Source of the DNA: Lentisphaeria bacterium
Lineage (GTDB): Bacteria; Verrucomicrobiota; Lentisphaeria; Victivallales; Victivallaceae
Assembly (NCBI GenBank): GCA_018265615.1
Contig: JABLYX010000013.1
Span: forward strand, 1-64,000
Direction of reading: 5' to 3'
DNA: 64,000 nt
The notes beneath the pieces are model-generated. The model did not search any database. It was not told the DNA's origin and was given only the letters and a program-made list of their open reading frames with translations. Of this stretch, positions 9,701-17,628 are shown one piece after another; position 1 is the first letter of the stretch; every line of letters starts with the position of its first letter. The position numbers and the translations under genes were made by a program.

Positions 9701-10312
9701 GTCACAGGCTTCAGTGAAGAGGGAGCCAAGATGCTCTACTACCCGAACCGGAGCTACAATTTTTTCGTTGCGAATGAACTGTTCGATTTCTCGCAGGGGC
9801 TGCACGGCTCACTCTGCCGCCTTTATCTGCGCAACGTGCTGCCGGAGATCAGGGAATACCTGAAGAGCAAGGCAATCCCGTCGATTTTCACGCCGGAGAA
9901 AAACTTCCTGCGCCCGGACTACCTGCAGGTCTTCGCCCTCTTCGGAGACGACACGTTCCCGGTTTACGAGCGCGCACTCGAACTCGCGGCGCGCCCTCCC
10001 TCCCGCAGTGACTTCAATTGGGGCGGAATGCGTGTTCCGTTCCACTTCGCGCTCGCGCTGCGGCGCACGAACCTCGGGATCGCGCTCGCGGAGTGCCGGG
10101 AGCTCGACCTTCGCCGTGCGTGGTACGACCCCGCGACACGCACGTTCGAGCTCGACCTCGACGCCGGGCGGGGGTCGAAGCTCGTCGTCTCGTCATGGGT
10201 CCCTCCCGTTTCCGCAACCCGGAACGGACAAAGCATTGCGCCGGAATCCGGACCGGGCGGCAGCACGATCCCGATCAAACCCGGCCGGAACCGCATCATC
10301 ATCCGGTATTGA
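6788..10312 (+). CDS. Large secreted protein of unknown function, probable glycan-active
   Basis: 1174 aa with a Sec signal peptide (MRKHALILAVLFCFAPFLRGAG). I do not recognise a family. The first third looks beta-rich with a glutamine-amidotransferase-like stretch around 190-370 (VIVTGSPVATGRGAEF, KKLLVYGQNF). The last half is helical and aromatic-rich, with NYGDCNEACAVAAWTGQQLADR and SCRESGVGSWVDMLNAEM, as in alpha/alpha-barrel sugar enzymes. It sits between a pseudopilin and a GH36-like alpha-galactosidase, so a hydrolase or lyase acting on a galactose-containing glycan is an inference from context. It could also be a binding protein. Confidence 0.6.
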   Translation: MRKHALILAVLFCFAPFLRGAGLSIQDYRAGDELKPGLVMESGGFRLKTSVRQGKISAAFRHSAAAQLKLYFTLAGNAANRQAKLRPVIFFRRGAEERSASAPALPLNRPEEAEYALGLDADFGLSDALYDFCRLELVIENPECGEVEFLFRRAGIAEPGESGAAARPVVLSSPRVPEKLPETGLPPVRIHFHWDNDDLDPKPLHGDVRYRDRPQENVGFSALLLEHTDGLFHEVPTAAEADVIVTGSPVATGRGAEFAAAVRTGKKLLVYGQNFDPELEPLLPLKLVKRPSEGLPERQPVRFADSALFQGKTAAALRFPRYFDTTLRRGEVLASFPDGSPFIARSGNVIQFACGPGNALLPGALFYDRLLLRAALPSPEYAAKLEELEAGEIKRREAAEKARLAAAGVPPGFRSGSSLENFGRFGWRAAAHLQVESIGGDLTVSNGGRRYSFADGDREIRVTRADWCGKEYLISGKHGERRMIFSLLSPLILHRFRQDTVPFTVTGNAEFAACRTSSGVCIRPLEKEGLLYDRRRDGAWSAPYLLLFRQKEDAPLLLVFSSNPEKISLRREGNRCFFTVYSDRKELDISVGWLHGRKQITLTPEADKLPLAQIETLLGFARNFPTGCDEFFRIDRGRRQIEFIHRMRYLKLRSEWKLPEEQYALLPPMIASAAGEGFAALPEATVDFGIETVYGPMRGIRGSSSVRFLLPMAPEEDLIPPGVTDPVLYKSANDYFLDGSRWSARRIPAEAWTPENPTPYPDVRNIDFFAWNFGLGTALQGALFLTPENRAVLEKRARQRFLEPLELFQYKYFARHREEPFSRLRYPLLFNSAYPNGTNFAPGTGSTINYGDCNEACAVAAWTGQQLADRFGQADAIRANWPYFRYMMRHQKCINDYAYLAGSCRESGVGSWVDMLNAEMCGEIAYARLAELAGDERERDLALCRAAKKAVPTLLRFRFRKYLGGTRQDFQVTGFSEEGAKMLYYPNRSYNFFVANELFDFSQGLHGSLCRLYLRNVLPEIREYLKSKAIPSIFTPEKNFLRPDYLQVFALFGDDTFPVYERALELAARPPSRSDFNWGGMRVPFHFALALRRTNLGIALAECRELDLRRAWYDPATRTFELDLDAGRGSKLVVSSWVPPVSATRNGQSIAPESGPGGSTIPIKPGRNRIIIRY

Positions 10313-10322
10313 AGGAAGCATC

Positions 10323-12080
10323 ATGAAAACAGAACTGTATCCCCCGCTCGGCGTTGAAGCCGAACTCACCGGAACCTTCGACGCGCGCTGGAAGCTTGAG
10401 CTCCGATGCGAAACCCCGGCCGACGGAATCCGACTGCTGAAAATCGCCTGCCGCGCCCCCGAAGCGCTGCCGCCGCCCGCGTTCACCATCAACTGGAGCA
10501 TTCCCATGCGGGATGTCCAGGGGCGATGGACCACCGGTTCGCTCTTCAAGAACCTCCCCGCCGACTGGGCGCAGCCGCTCGTATCGCAACTCACGGCACA
10601 GGCCCCGGTGATGGCTTTCTTCAGCCACACGGGGAAAAACCGGCTGACTTTCGCCGCATCGGAGTGCGTCCGGCTGCTCGAGCTCCACGGCGGAGTTTCG
10701 GAGGAGAACTGCCGCATCGGCTGTTCCATCGCCTTTTTCACATCCCCCGGGGAGCCGCTGTCGTCTTATGACACGGAAATCCGCTTTGATTTCCGCGGTG
10801 TGAACTATGCAGACGCGATCCGCGAAGCATTCGCGGAGCTCTCCGGCCAACCGCTTCCGGCCCCCCCCTCCGCTTTCGACCCTGTCTATTCGACCTGGTA
10901 CGGATTCCACCACAATTTCACCGCCGAAGCAATCGAGAAAGAGGCTGCGCTCGCACGCGGGTATGGAATGAGGACCATCATCGTCGACGACGGCTGGGAA
11001 ACCGGCGACAACAGCCGCAGCTTCGAATTCACCGGCGACTGGCGGCCCGAACCGCGCCGCATTCCCGATATGCGGGGTCACATCAGACGCATCCGGTCGG
11101 CGGGAATGAACTATCTGTTGTGGTATGCGCCACCATTCGCCGGAGACGGCAGCGAAGCGGCGCGGCGCTTCCGGGGAAAATTCCTCTTCCGCCGCGACCG
11201 GATGAAATGCTCGGTGCTCGACCCGCGCTTCCCGGAAGTGCGCGACTATCTGGTGCGAACGCTGGAAACAGCCTTCCGCGATTGGGAACCCGACGGAATC
11301 AAGATCGATTTCATCGACTGCTTCCGCATCGAAGGGAACGACCCCGCCGTTGAGGAACGCTACGCAGGACGCGATATGATGTCGGTTCCGCTCGCGGCCG
11401 AACGGCTGCTCGACGAAACAATCACCTGCCTGCGCCGGATCAGGCCGGGACTGCTGGTCGAATTCCGCCAAAGCTACATCGGCCCCGCCATCCGGCGATA
11501 CGGCAACCTGCTCCGCGCCGGGGACTGCCCCGGAGACATTCTCTCAAACCGGGTCCGTACCATCGACCTGCGTCTCGGTGCGGACGGCTCCGCGATTCAC
11601 TCCGACATGCTCGAGTTCCACCCGGATGAACCGCCGGAAAGCGCGGCGCTGCAGCTGCTGAATGTCCTCTTCGCCGTACCGCAGATCTCCGTGAAGCTCT
11701 CCGAACTTTCCGCAGTACACCGGGATATGCTGCATTTCTGGCTGGGCTTCGCATCGGACCACCGTGAAACGCTGCTGAAGGGAAGGCTGCTCCCGCAGCG
11801 TCCCGATCTGAACTATCCGGTCGTCCGCGCTGCCGGGAGCGGCGAAGAGGTCATTGCGGTCTACAACGCATCGGAATGCATCGTGCTCCCGACACAGGGA
11901 ACCGCTCTGGTTGTCAACGCCTCCGGCGGAAACGCCATTACGGTCGACGCCCCGGCCGTCCCCGCAGCAGCCGAACTCCGCAATGTCACGGGCCGCCTCC
12001 TCCCCGCACCGGAAATCCCCCGCGGTCTCTCCCGCATAAACATTCCACCCGCGGGGCTGCTGACAGTGTCGTGGAAGTAA
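10323..12080 (+). CDS. GH36/melibiase-like alpha-galactosidase, cytoplasmic
   Basis: 585 aa, no signal peptide. A beta-rich N-terminal domain precedes a TIM barrel with STWYGFHHNF, IIVDDGWETGD (about 218-228), GIKIDFID with the expected nucleophile Asp329, and RAGDCPGD where Asp401 fits the acid/base. This is the arrangement of GH36 alpha-galactosidases, which release terminal alpha-galactose. GAAGGAAG precedes ATG 10323. It is last in the regulator-pseudopilin-secreted protein unit and would act on oligosaccharides after uptake. Other GH36/GH31-type alpha-glycosidase activities are possible. Confidence 0.8.
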   Translation: MKTELYPPLGVEAELTGTFDARWKLELRCETPADGIRLLKIACRAPEALPPPAFTINWSIPMRDVQGRWTTGSLFKNLPADWAQPLVSQLTAQAPVMAFFSHTGKNRLTFAASECVRLLELHGGVSEENCRIGCSIAFFTSPGEPLSSYDTEIRFDFRGVNYADAIREAFAELSGQPLPAPPSAFDPVYSTWYGFHHNFTAEAIEKEAALARGYGMRTIIVDDGWETGDNSRSFEFTGDWRPEPRRIPDMRGHIRRIRSAGMNYLLWYAPPFAGDGSEAARRFRGKFLFRRDRMKCSVLDPRFPEVRDYLVRTLETAFRDWEPDGIKIDFIDCFRIEGNDPAVEERYAGRDMMSVPLAAERLLDETITCLRRIRPGLLVEFRQSYIGPAIRRYGNLLRAGDCPGDILSNRVRTIDLRLGADGSAIHSDMLEFHPDEPPESAALQLLNVLFAVPQISVKLSELSAVHRDMLHFWLGFASDHRETLLKGRLLPQRPDLNYPVVRAAGSGEEVIAVYNASECIVLPTQGTALVVNASGGNAITVDAPAVPAAAELRNVTGRLLPAPEIPRGLSRINIPPAGLLTVSWK

Positions 12081-12105
12081 AAGCGGGGAAATCCGGGCAA
12101 AAAAA

Positions 12106-12181
12106 TGGTGCGCTCACGGGGATTCGAACCCAGGACCCAATGATTAAGAGTCATTTGCTCTACCGACTGAGCTATGAGCGC
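12106..12181 (-). tRNA. tRNA-Lys (anticodon CTT)
   Basis: On the minus strand the 76 nt fold as acceptor GCGCTCA/TGAGCGC, D stem GCTC/GAGC, anticodon arm AATGA-CTCTTAA-TCATT and T loop TTCGAAT, with CCA encoded. The T stem (CTGGG/CCCCG) has one T-C mismatch at its second pair. It is convergent with the alpha-galactosidase gene. Confidence 0.95.
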
Positions 12182-12276
12182 ACAATACTTTCAATATATC
12201 CCCCCGCATCCGGATTTGCAAGCGCCGGAAACTGTTTTCTGCAAAAATAATATATCTGAAATATCGAAAAGGCTCC

Positions 12277-12305
12277 TTGATTTTTTCTTCCGGAAGCAGT
12301 ACAAT
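12277..12305 (+). promoter_or_regulatory. Promoter of the AraC regulator
   Basis: TTGATT (12277) and TACAAT (12300) with a 17-nt spacer, 31 nt before the start codon at 12336. No operator-like repeat was noticed. Confidence 0.5.
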
Positions 12306-12335
12306 TCCTGCAAATGGAAATATCCGGACGGGAGG

Positions 12336-13259
12336 ATGGAATTGGATCAGGCGGCGCCGGAACAGATCGACGGCATGGAGATTCCGTGCAAAACCGGGGA
12401 GTCATTGTGGCAAAACGGTTTCCCGTTGCGGGTGGCGCGTTATGACCACCGCAGAAACCGCCGGATGCACCGGCACGACTTTTTTGAGCTGGTGCTTGTG
12501 ACCTCCGGGCATTCTCTGCATGTGACGCCGTCCGGGAGCTGCGAAATTTCCGAAGGCGACGTTTTTTTGATCCGCCCCGGTACCGCCCACTCCTATCAGG
12601 CGGTCGCCGATTTCTCGCTGCTGAACCTGCTTTACGCCCCGGAACTCCTGCCGCTCCACGATATGGTGAAGTCCCCCGGTTACCAGGCGCTCTTTGTCCT
12701 GGAGCCGGAGCAGCACCTGCCGGGCGGCGCGTTCCGCCATCTGCGGCTCGACCGGGAAACCCTGGCGCGGGCCGCCTCCGAAGCCGACCGGCTGGACAAG
12801 GCGTTATCCGAAGCGAAACCCGGCTGCCGGTTCCGGGCGCTCACTATTTTCATGGGGATCGTGAGCCTGCTCGCGGATTACTTCACCGACCTCTCCGCGC
12901 CGCGGGAACGTCCGGAGCTGTTCCGGCTGGGGCGGATACTCGGGTTCCTGGAACAAAGCTATGCCTCCCCCCTGACGCTGCCGGAAATCGCGCGTCATGC
13001 GGCAGTCTCGGAGGCGACGCTTTACCGGCTGTTCCGCGATGGAACCGGCGAATCCCCGATCAGCCGCCTCAATCGGATCCGGATCCGGCATGCCGGGGCG
13101 CTCCTGCTGAACACCCGGCTCTCCGTTTCGGAGATCGCCGCGGCGACCGGCTTCACGGACAGCAATTACTTTTCGCGCTGCTTCCGCAAATTCACAGGAT
13201 GTTCCCCGCGCAAATTCCGTGAAACCAACGGGAATCCCCCGCCATGCCGGGAACGCTGA
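12336..13259 (+). CDS. AraC-family transcriptional regulator with cupin sensor domain
   Basis: 307 aa. An N-terminal AraC-type cupin (MHRHDFFELVLVTSGHS, then EGDVFLIRPGTAHSY) is followed by two helix-turn-helix motifs at the C-terminus (LTLPEIARHAAVSEATLYRL and the conserved VSEIAAATGFTDSNYFSRCF). Such proteins usually activate sugar-use genes. GGGAGG lies directly against ATG 12336; an in-frame TTG at 12342 has better spacing and may be the real start. The nearest candidate target is the amino-sugar locus downstream, which converges on it, so the target is uncertain. Confidence 0.85.
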   Translation: MELDQAAPEQIDGMEIPCKTGESLWQNGFPLRVARYDHRRNRRMHRHDFFELVLVTSGHSLHVTPSGSCEISEGDVFLIRPGTAHSYQAVADFSLLNLLYAPELLPLHDMVKSPGYQALFVLEPEQHLPGGAFRHLRLDRETLARAASEADRLDKALSEAKPGCRFRALTIFMGIVSLLADYFTDLSAPRERPELFRLGRILGFLEQSYASPLTLPEIARHAAVSEATLYRLFRDGTGESPISRLNRIRIRHAGALLLNTRLSVSEIAAATGFTDSNYFSRCFRKFTGCSPRKFRETNGNPPPCRER

Positions 13260-13285
13260 CACGAATACAAAGCTTTCGCCATTCC

Positions 13286-13444
13286 CGCAAGCGCGAGGCG
13301 CAATCAAAAAAGCCGCAAACCCTGCATGACCCGGTCAAGTAAAAGTCAGCCTCAAAAAGCTGCGCTTTTTGAGGCATCGGCACCGGCCCCCTGCCGGTCG
13401 GGAGGGTTGAGGGAGGGCGAAGCGCCTCCCTCACTCCCACGGCG
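13286..13444 (-). repeat. Three-hairpin repeat element, copy 1
   Basis: Read on the minus strand: CGCCGTGGGA, a GC stem (GAGGGAGG/CCTCCCTC, 13409-13432), a second stem (ACCGGC/GCCGGT, 13382-13398), a 12-bp stem with 3-nt loop (GCCTCAAAAAGC/GCTTTTTGAGGC, 13349-13375), then GGGTCATGCA (13323-13332) and a TTTGATTGCGC-type tail. Copy 2 at 50628 has the same order of parts with compensating stem changes. It lies between two convergent genes and may also end transcription. Confidence 0.7.
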
Positions 13445-13448
13445 TGTT

Positions 13449-14567
13449 TCAGGCATGGAGCAGAAGCGAGGTCATACGGTCCATCTGACGCTCGATCGAC
13501 TCCGCCAGCCGGAACTGATTGCGGCAACGCTCGAGGTTGTGATTCGGGCGGCGCGTTTTGAAATAGAGGTCGCCGTTGATGTAGTCGGTCAGGAAGCGGA
13601 TCCCCGTCTCAAGCGTGATGAGTTTGCCGGAGAACGGCAGATGCTCCCGCTCCGCCTCGGTCAGAAACTCGCCGGCGCTCGACAGGAACCCTTTCAGCAG
13701 CGCCTCGAACATCTCGAAGCGCATCCCGACCTTGTCGAGGTTCACTTCGTCCTCCTCGGCCGGACTCGTGCCGCCGCGCACCATATCGCCGAAATCGTAG
13801 AGCGCCAGCCCCGGCATGACCGTATCGAGGTCGATCACGCAGATCCCCTCGCCGGTCAGGTCGTCGATCAGGATGTTGTTCGACTTCGTATCGTTGTGCG
13901 TGATCCGTTCCGGGATCGCGCCCTCCGCGTGAAGCCGCAGCAGCAGCCACGCCTCGTCGCGGCGCTTCATCACGAACTCGATTTCACGCTTCACTCCTGC
14001 GGCGCGCCCGACGCGGTCTTCGGCAACCGCGTCCAGGAGGGCGTCGATCCGCTTCGGCGTGTGGTGGAAATCCGGAATTGTCTCATGCAGCCGCTTTCCC
14101 GGCAGGTCGACAAGGTCGCATTGGAACTCCCCGAACGCCCGGGCCGCCCGGTACGCCTGCTTCGAACTCTCGAGGACGTCATAGGAACGCGCGTTCTCGA
14201 CAAAGACATACGCCCGCCAGTAATCCCCGCGGGAATCCTGCACGAACGGCCGGTTCGAGAAGGTGCGCAGCAGCCGGATCGTCCGCTTGCGGGTCTCCTC
14301 GCCGCGGCTCCGGATCTTATTCAGCAGATGAGCCGTGACCCGGTCGATGTTTTCCATGACCTGTTCCGGTTTTTTGAACACCGAATGGTTGATCCGCTGC
14401 AGCGTATAGTGCAGCCGCACGCCGCCCTGGTCATAGGTGACCTGATACGTGTCGTTGATGTGACCGGAGCCGAACGGAACCGCGACCAGAAAATCTCCGT
14501 AAATGGCAAATCCGGCGCAGATCTCGCGGATCTCCTCCTGCGAACGGAGCGGCGTGGATATCGTCAT
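13449..14567 (-). CDS. APH-fold sugar kinase (N-acetylhexosamine 1-kinase-like)
   Basis: 372 aa. Aminoglycoside-phosphotransferase fold with the catalytic loop ITHNDTKSNNILID (Asp about 226) and the metal-binding VIDLDTVMPG, the pattern seen in NahK-type anomeric N-acetylhexosamine kinases. These phosphorylate GlcNAc or GalNAc at C1. Its ATG overlaps the nucleotidyltransferase stop (ATGA), so the pair is translationally coupled and suggests sugar to sugar-1-phosphate to NDP-sugar. Substrate is inferred; another phosphotransferase of the family is possible. Confidence 0.7.
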   Translation of the reverse strand: MTISTPLRSQEEIREICAGFAIYGDFLVAVPFGSGHINDTYQVTYDQGGVRLHYTLQRINHSVFKKPEQVMENIDRVTAHLLNKIRSRGEETRKRTIRLLRTFSNRPFVQDSRGDYWRAYVFVENARSYDVLESSKQAYRAARAFGEFQCDLVDLPGKRLHETIPDFHHTPKRIDALLDAVAEDRVGRAAGVKREIEFVMKRRDEAWLLLRLHAEGAIPERITHNDTKSNNILIDDLTGEGICVIDLDTVMPGLALYDFGDMVRGGTSPAEEDEVNLDKVGMRFEMFEALLKGFLSSAGEFLTEAEREHLPFSGKLITLETGIRFLTDYINGDLYFKTRRPNHNLERCRNQFRLAESIERQMDRMTSLLLHA

Positions 14568-15472
14568 GAGAAAAGCTTCTCCGGATATGCGCCTTCGGCG
14601 ACGAGCCGCTTCAACGCGGCCTGCACGAACGGCTTGTCCTCGCGGTAGGTGATACCGAACCAGCTGTCCCCGCTCCTGAGCACCCGGATTTCGGCGCGCC
14701 CCTCGCGGATCAGCGTATCGACGGCAAACGGCAGATAAAATTCGCTCTTGAGCTCGGTCCCGCGCTCTTCGAGGAACGCCGTGAACAGCCGTTCGAGCTC
14801 TCCGACGAGCTTCGCCGAAAATCCCCATGAATTCATCGACACGAGCTCGCCGCCGGAGAATTCGAGTTCGGAACCGTCCTCCTGCGCGCTGATGATCCGG
14901 CCGCCGCGCCGGAAGATCTTCGTGTTTTCCACAACCTTCGCGAGATTGCCTGAGCCGTCAACGGAGCAGACGCCGCGCGAAACGGAACCGTTCTCGCTCA
15001 ATGTGTTCGACAGGATGAACGAAGCGATGCAGCCGCGGATCTTCCCGTCCTCCGGCTCCGAACGCAGATAGCCGGCCAGCTTGCGGTAGCTGTCCGCGCC
15101 GTAGAAATCGTCGGCGTTGATGACGGCGAACGGCCCATCGAGCAAATGGCGCGCGGCGTAGACCGCCTGCCCCGTCCCCCACGGCTTTGTCCGCCCTTCC
15201 GGAACAGAGAATCCGGCCGGCAGGTCGCTCATATCCTGAAATGCGTAGGCGACTTCGATGCGGTCTGCATAGCGGCTGCCGATTGCGGCGCGGAACGCCT
15301 CCTCGATGTCTTTGCGGATCACGAACACCACACGGTCGAATCCGGCGCGCATCGCGTCGAACACGGAGTAGTCCATCACGGTTTCGCCGGAGGGGCCGAC
15401 TTCGTCGAGCTGCTTGAGCCCGCCGTAACGGCTCCCCATCCCGGCCGCCAGCACGAGAAGTGTGAGCTTCAT
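14564..15472 (-). CDS. Sugar-1-phosphate nucleotidyltransferase
   Basis: 302 aa. The N-terminal LVLAAGMGSRYGGLKQLDEVG is the nucleotide-binding signature of NTP-transferases, and VINADDFYG carries the metal-binding aspartates. ATG 15472 has AAAGG upstream; a longer frame to 15529 lacks support. First gene of a two-gene operon with the APH-fold kinase, divergent from nagA. Probably makes a UDP- or dTDP-activated sugar; base and sugar cannot be read from sequence. Confidence 0.75.
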   Translation of the reverse strand: MKLTLLVLAAGMGSRYGGLKQLDEVGPSGETVMDYSVFDAMRAGFDRVVFVIRKDIEEAFRAAIGSRYADRIEVAYAFQDMSDLPAGFSVPEGRTKPWGTGQAVYAARHLLDGPFAVINADDFYGADSYRKLAGYLRSEPEDGKIRGCIASFILSNTLSENGSVSRGVCSVDGSGNLAKVVENTKIFRRGGRIISAQEDGSELEFSGGELVSMNSWGFSAKLVGELERLFTAFLEERGTELKSEFYLPFAVDTLIREGRAEIRVLRSGDSWFGITYREDKPFVQAALKRLVAEGAYPEKLFS

Positions 15473-15505
15473 GGGAAACACCTTTCCTTTGATTTTGTTC
15501 GGGAG

Positions 15506-15534
15506 AATATACTTCAAAATAGGCGGCAAAACAA
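15506..15534 (-). promoter_or_regulatory. Promoter of the nucleotidyltransferase-kinase operon
   Basis: On the minus strand TTGTTT and TATATT are spaced by 17 nt, 34 nt before the start codon at 15472. Confidence 0.45.
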
Positions 15535-15623
15535 GCTTTTCAACTCAAAAAAACGGTCATATATCCGGTTTTGCAAAAAAGTCCATAACTTTTGCATATC
15601 GCTTCATTCCGGAAACGGGAAGC

Positions 15624-15652
15624 TTGACATATATTGTATGGTGGAGTATCAT
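15624..15652 (+). promoter_or_regulatory. nagA promoter
   Basis: TTGACA (15624-15629), 17 nt, TATCAT (15647-15652). GGAGG at 15665-15669 serves ATG 15676. Confidence 0.6.
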
Positions 15653-15675
15653 AACTGAAAAAACGGAGGTTCGCC

Positions 15676-16818
15676 ATGCGCACACTGATCACTGATTGCC
15701 GTATCATCTCTCCCGGAGTCGATCTCGCTTCCGGCTCGATCCTGATTGAAGACGGAAAAATCGCCGCCCTCTTCTCCGGAGCGGCCCCCCTCCCTCCGGC
15801 CGGGCGGATCATCCAGGGAAACGGGCTCATGGCGATGCCGGGCTTCATCGACGTGCACTGCCACGGCCGGAACAACGCTGATTTCTGCGACGGCTCGGTC
15901 GAAGGAGTCAACAGAATCGCGCGCGGCAAGCTTGAGGAGGGCGTGACCACGCTGCTCCCGACAACGCTGACGCTGCCGGAAGAGGAGCTGCGCGCTTCGC
16001 TTGAAACGATCGCGCAGTATGACGGAAAAGGGTGCAGGCTGCCGGGCGTCCACCTGGAAGGGCCGTTCATCAACGTGAAATGCTGCGGCGCGCAGAACCC
16101 GGCCTACGTGCGCCTCCCGGACGCGGAGGAGGTCAGGCGCCTGAACGCGGTCTACCCGGTGCTGAAGGTTTCATTCGCGGCGGAGTCGGAAGGTGCACCG
16201 GAACTGACCGCTGAGCTTTGCCGGATGGGGATTGTCCCCTCCTGCGTCCACAGCGCGGCAAATTACGCGCAGTTCAAAAGTTGTCATATGCAGGGGATGC
16301 GGAACCTGTCGCACTTCTGCAACCAGATGACGCCGCTGCACCACCGCGATATCGGGTTGGTCGGCGCGGGGCTGCTCGAGGATGATGTCTACGCGGAGCT
16401 CATCTGCGACAAACTGCACATCTGCCCGGAGATGATCGCGCTGACCTTCAAGGTGAAGGGTCCGGAACGCGTGCAGCTGATTTCGGACGCGATGCGCGCC
16501 TCGGGAATGCCGGACGGGGAGTACACGCTCGGCGGGCTCCCCGTCATTTCGCGCGACGGAGCCGCGCGGCTGAAGGAGGGCGGAGCGTTGGCGGGAAGCG
16601 TGCTCCAACTGAACGTGGCGCTGAAGAATGTCGCGGAGATCACGAAGCAGCCGCTCTCGGAGCTGGTTAAATCCGTCACCCTGACGCCGGCGCAGGCGCT
16701 CGGGCTTTCCGGAATCGGCAAGCTTGAGCCGGGCTGCCGGGCGGATGTGGTCCTGCTTGATTCCGGTTTCAAAGTGAGGAAAACGCTTGTGGACGGGGAA
16801 ATCCGTTTCGAGCAGTGA
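15676..16818 (+). CDS. nagA: N-acetylglucosamine-6-phosphate deacetylase
   Basis: 380 aa, the usual length. Amidohydrolase fold with FIDVHCHG (His61 and His63), LEGPF (metal-binding Glu about 128), a VHSAANYAQF stretch and SDAMRASGMPDGEY near the C-terminus. It converts GlcNAc-6-P to glucosamine-6-P and acetate in the cytoplasm. No nagB or PTS gene is in the window. It is divergent from the sugar kinase/nucleotidyltransferase pair, so the locus looks devoted to amino-sugar salvage. Confidence 0.9.
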   Translation: MRTLITDCRIISPGVDLASGSILIEDGKIAALFSGAAPLPPAGRIIQGNGLMAMPGFIDVHCHGRNNADFCDGSVEGVNRIARGKLEEGVTTLLPTTLTLPEEELRASLETIAQYDGKGCRLPGVHLEGPFINVKCCGAQNPAYVRLPDAEEVRRLNAVYPVLKVSFAAESEGAPELTAELCRMGIVPSCVHSAANYAQFKSCHMQGMRNLSHFCNQMTPLHHRDIGLVGAGLLEDDVYAELICDKLHICPEMIALTFKVKGPERVQLISDAMRASGMPDGEYTLGGLPVISRDGAARLKEGGALAGSVLQLNVALKNVAEITKQPLSELVKSVTLTPAQALGLSGIGKLEPGCRADVVLLDSGFKVRKTLVDGEIRFEQ

Positions 16819-16849
16819 CAGATTTTTTGAATTTTCCCTCAAAATCAAT

Positions 16850-16878
16850 TTGACTTTCCGCCGAACAAAGGCTATTTT
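16850..16878 (+). promoter_or_regulatory. tRNA-Ser promoter
   Basis: TTGACT, 17 nt, TATTTT, ending 19 nt before the mature tRNA 5' end. Confidence 0.5.
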
Positions 16879-16897
16879 AGGACCATAACCAGAGAAC

Positions 16898-16987
16898 GGA
16901 GAGATGGCTGAGTGGCCGAAAGCACAGGTTTGCTAAACCTGCGTGGGAGAAATCTCACCGAGGGTTCGAATCCCTCTCTCTCCGCCA
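16898..16987 (+). tRNA. tRNA-Ser (anticodon GCT)
   Basis: 90 nt with acceptor GGAGAGA/TCTCTCC, anticodon arm CAGGT-TTGCTAA-ACCTG, a long variable arm (class II), T loop TTCGAAT and encoded CCA at 16985-16987. Reads AGC/AGU serine codons. Confidence 0.95.
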
Positions 16988-17007
16988 TTTTTCAGAAGAA
17001 ACCTAAT

Positions 17008-17037
17008 CCGGCGCAGATTTTCCGCGCCGGTTTTTTT
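17008..17037 (+). terminator. Rho-independent terminator after tRNA-Ser
   Basis: CCGGCGC (17008-17014) pairs with GCGCCGG (17024-17030), followed by seven T. It ends the tRNA transcript. Confidence 0.85.
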
Positions 17038-17229
17038 CTATCCATAACCATCACAGTCAAAAGCTTTTACAAAGACATCAAATGTGTGGAAGCTGACTCC
17101 GGAAAATCCTCAACTATGGTAACGTTTGCTCCATAATTCTGCGTTTTCTGAGGTTTCCGGCCTGACTCCCTGAACCTCGATAATGTTCACGAAAAGCGTC
17201 AGGCTCCCGGTAATCAACGAATAATAGAT

Positions 17230-17628
17230 TCACACTTTGCTGTGGGTTGGAACATAGTCTCGATGGCAATTGTTATCCTTCGCAACTTTTTCACTTCTTT
17301 CCGGGTATCTTTTCGGATTCGGCGTTTCTTTGTTTAAGGCGGTTCGAGCGCGCCGGAGCGCGTCTGCGCCCCTTGCGAGCCTCTCCAGCGGAATCGAACA
17401 ACGTGGCTTAAGGTTCGGAAGTCGGGCTGCGGCCGCAAGTAACAACTCATGGTCCTTTGTTTGGGCGGGATGGGAAATTGCCGGGATAATATTCTCAGAC
17501 AGTTCCACAAAGGGGGCCGAATTACGTCCCTCCATGCAAGTACAGCAACCGCGCCAACCGAAAAGAACTGTTCCCACAACCCAAATCGGCCTGCCGCAAC
17601 AGTCATATGCCAATCTGAATCGCATCAT
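17230..17628 (-). CDS. Hypothetical protein, weak support
   Basis: 132 codons with AAAGGA 7 nt before the ATG, but no recognisable domain and an odd cysteine- and tryptophan-rich start (CCGRPIWVV, GWRGCCTC). The opposite strand has an open frame over the same bases (17270-17764). Base use is more AT-rich than neighbouring genes. Either a small orphan gene or part of a decayed region between tRNA-Ser and the LacI gene. Confidence 0.25.
   Translation of the reverse strand: MMRFRLAYDCCGRPIWVVGTVLFGWRGCCTCMEGRNSAPFVELSENIIPAISHPAQTKDHELLLAAAARLPNLKPRCSIPLERLARGADALRRARTALNKETPNPKRYPERSEKVAKDNNCHRDYVPTHSKV

Noticed and set aside
12106..16987. Integration sites at the two tRNA genes
   Set aside because: No repeated tRNA 3' end, integrase or phage gene was seen nearby.
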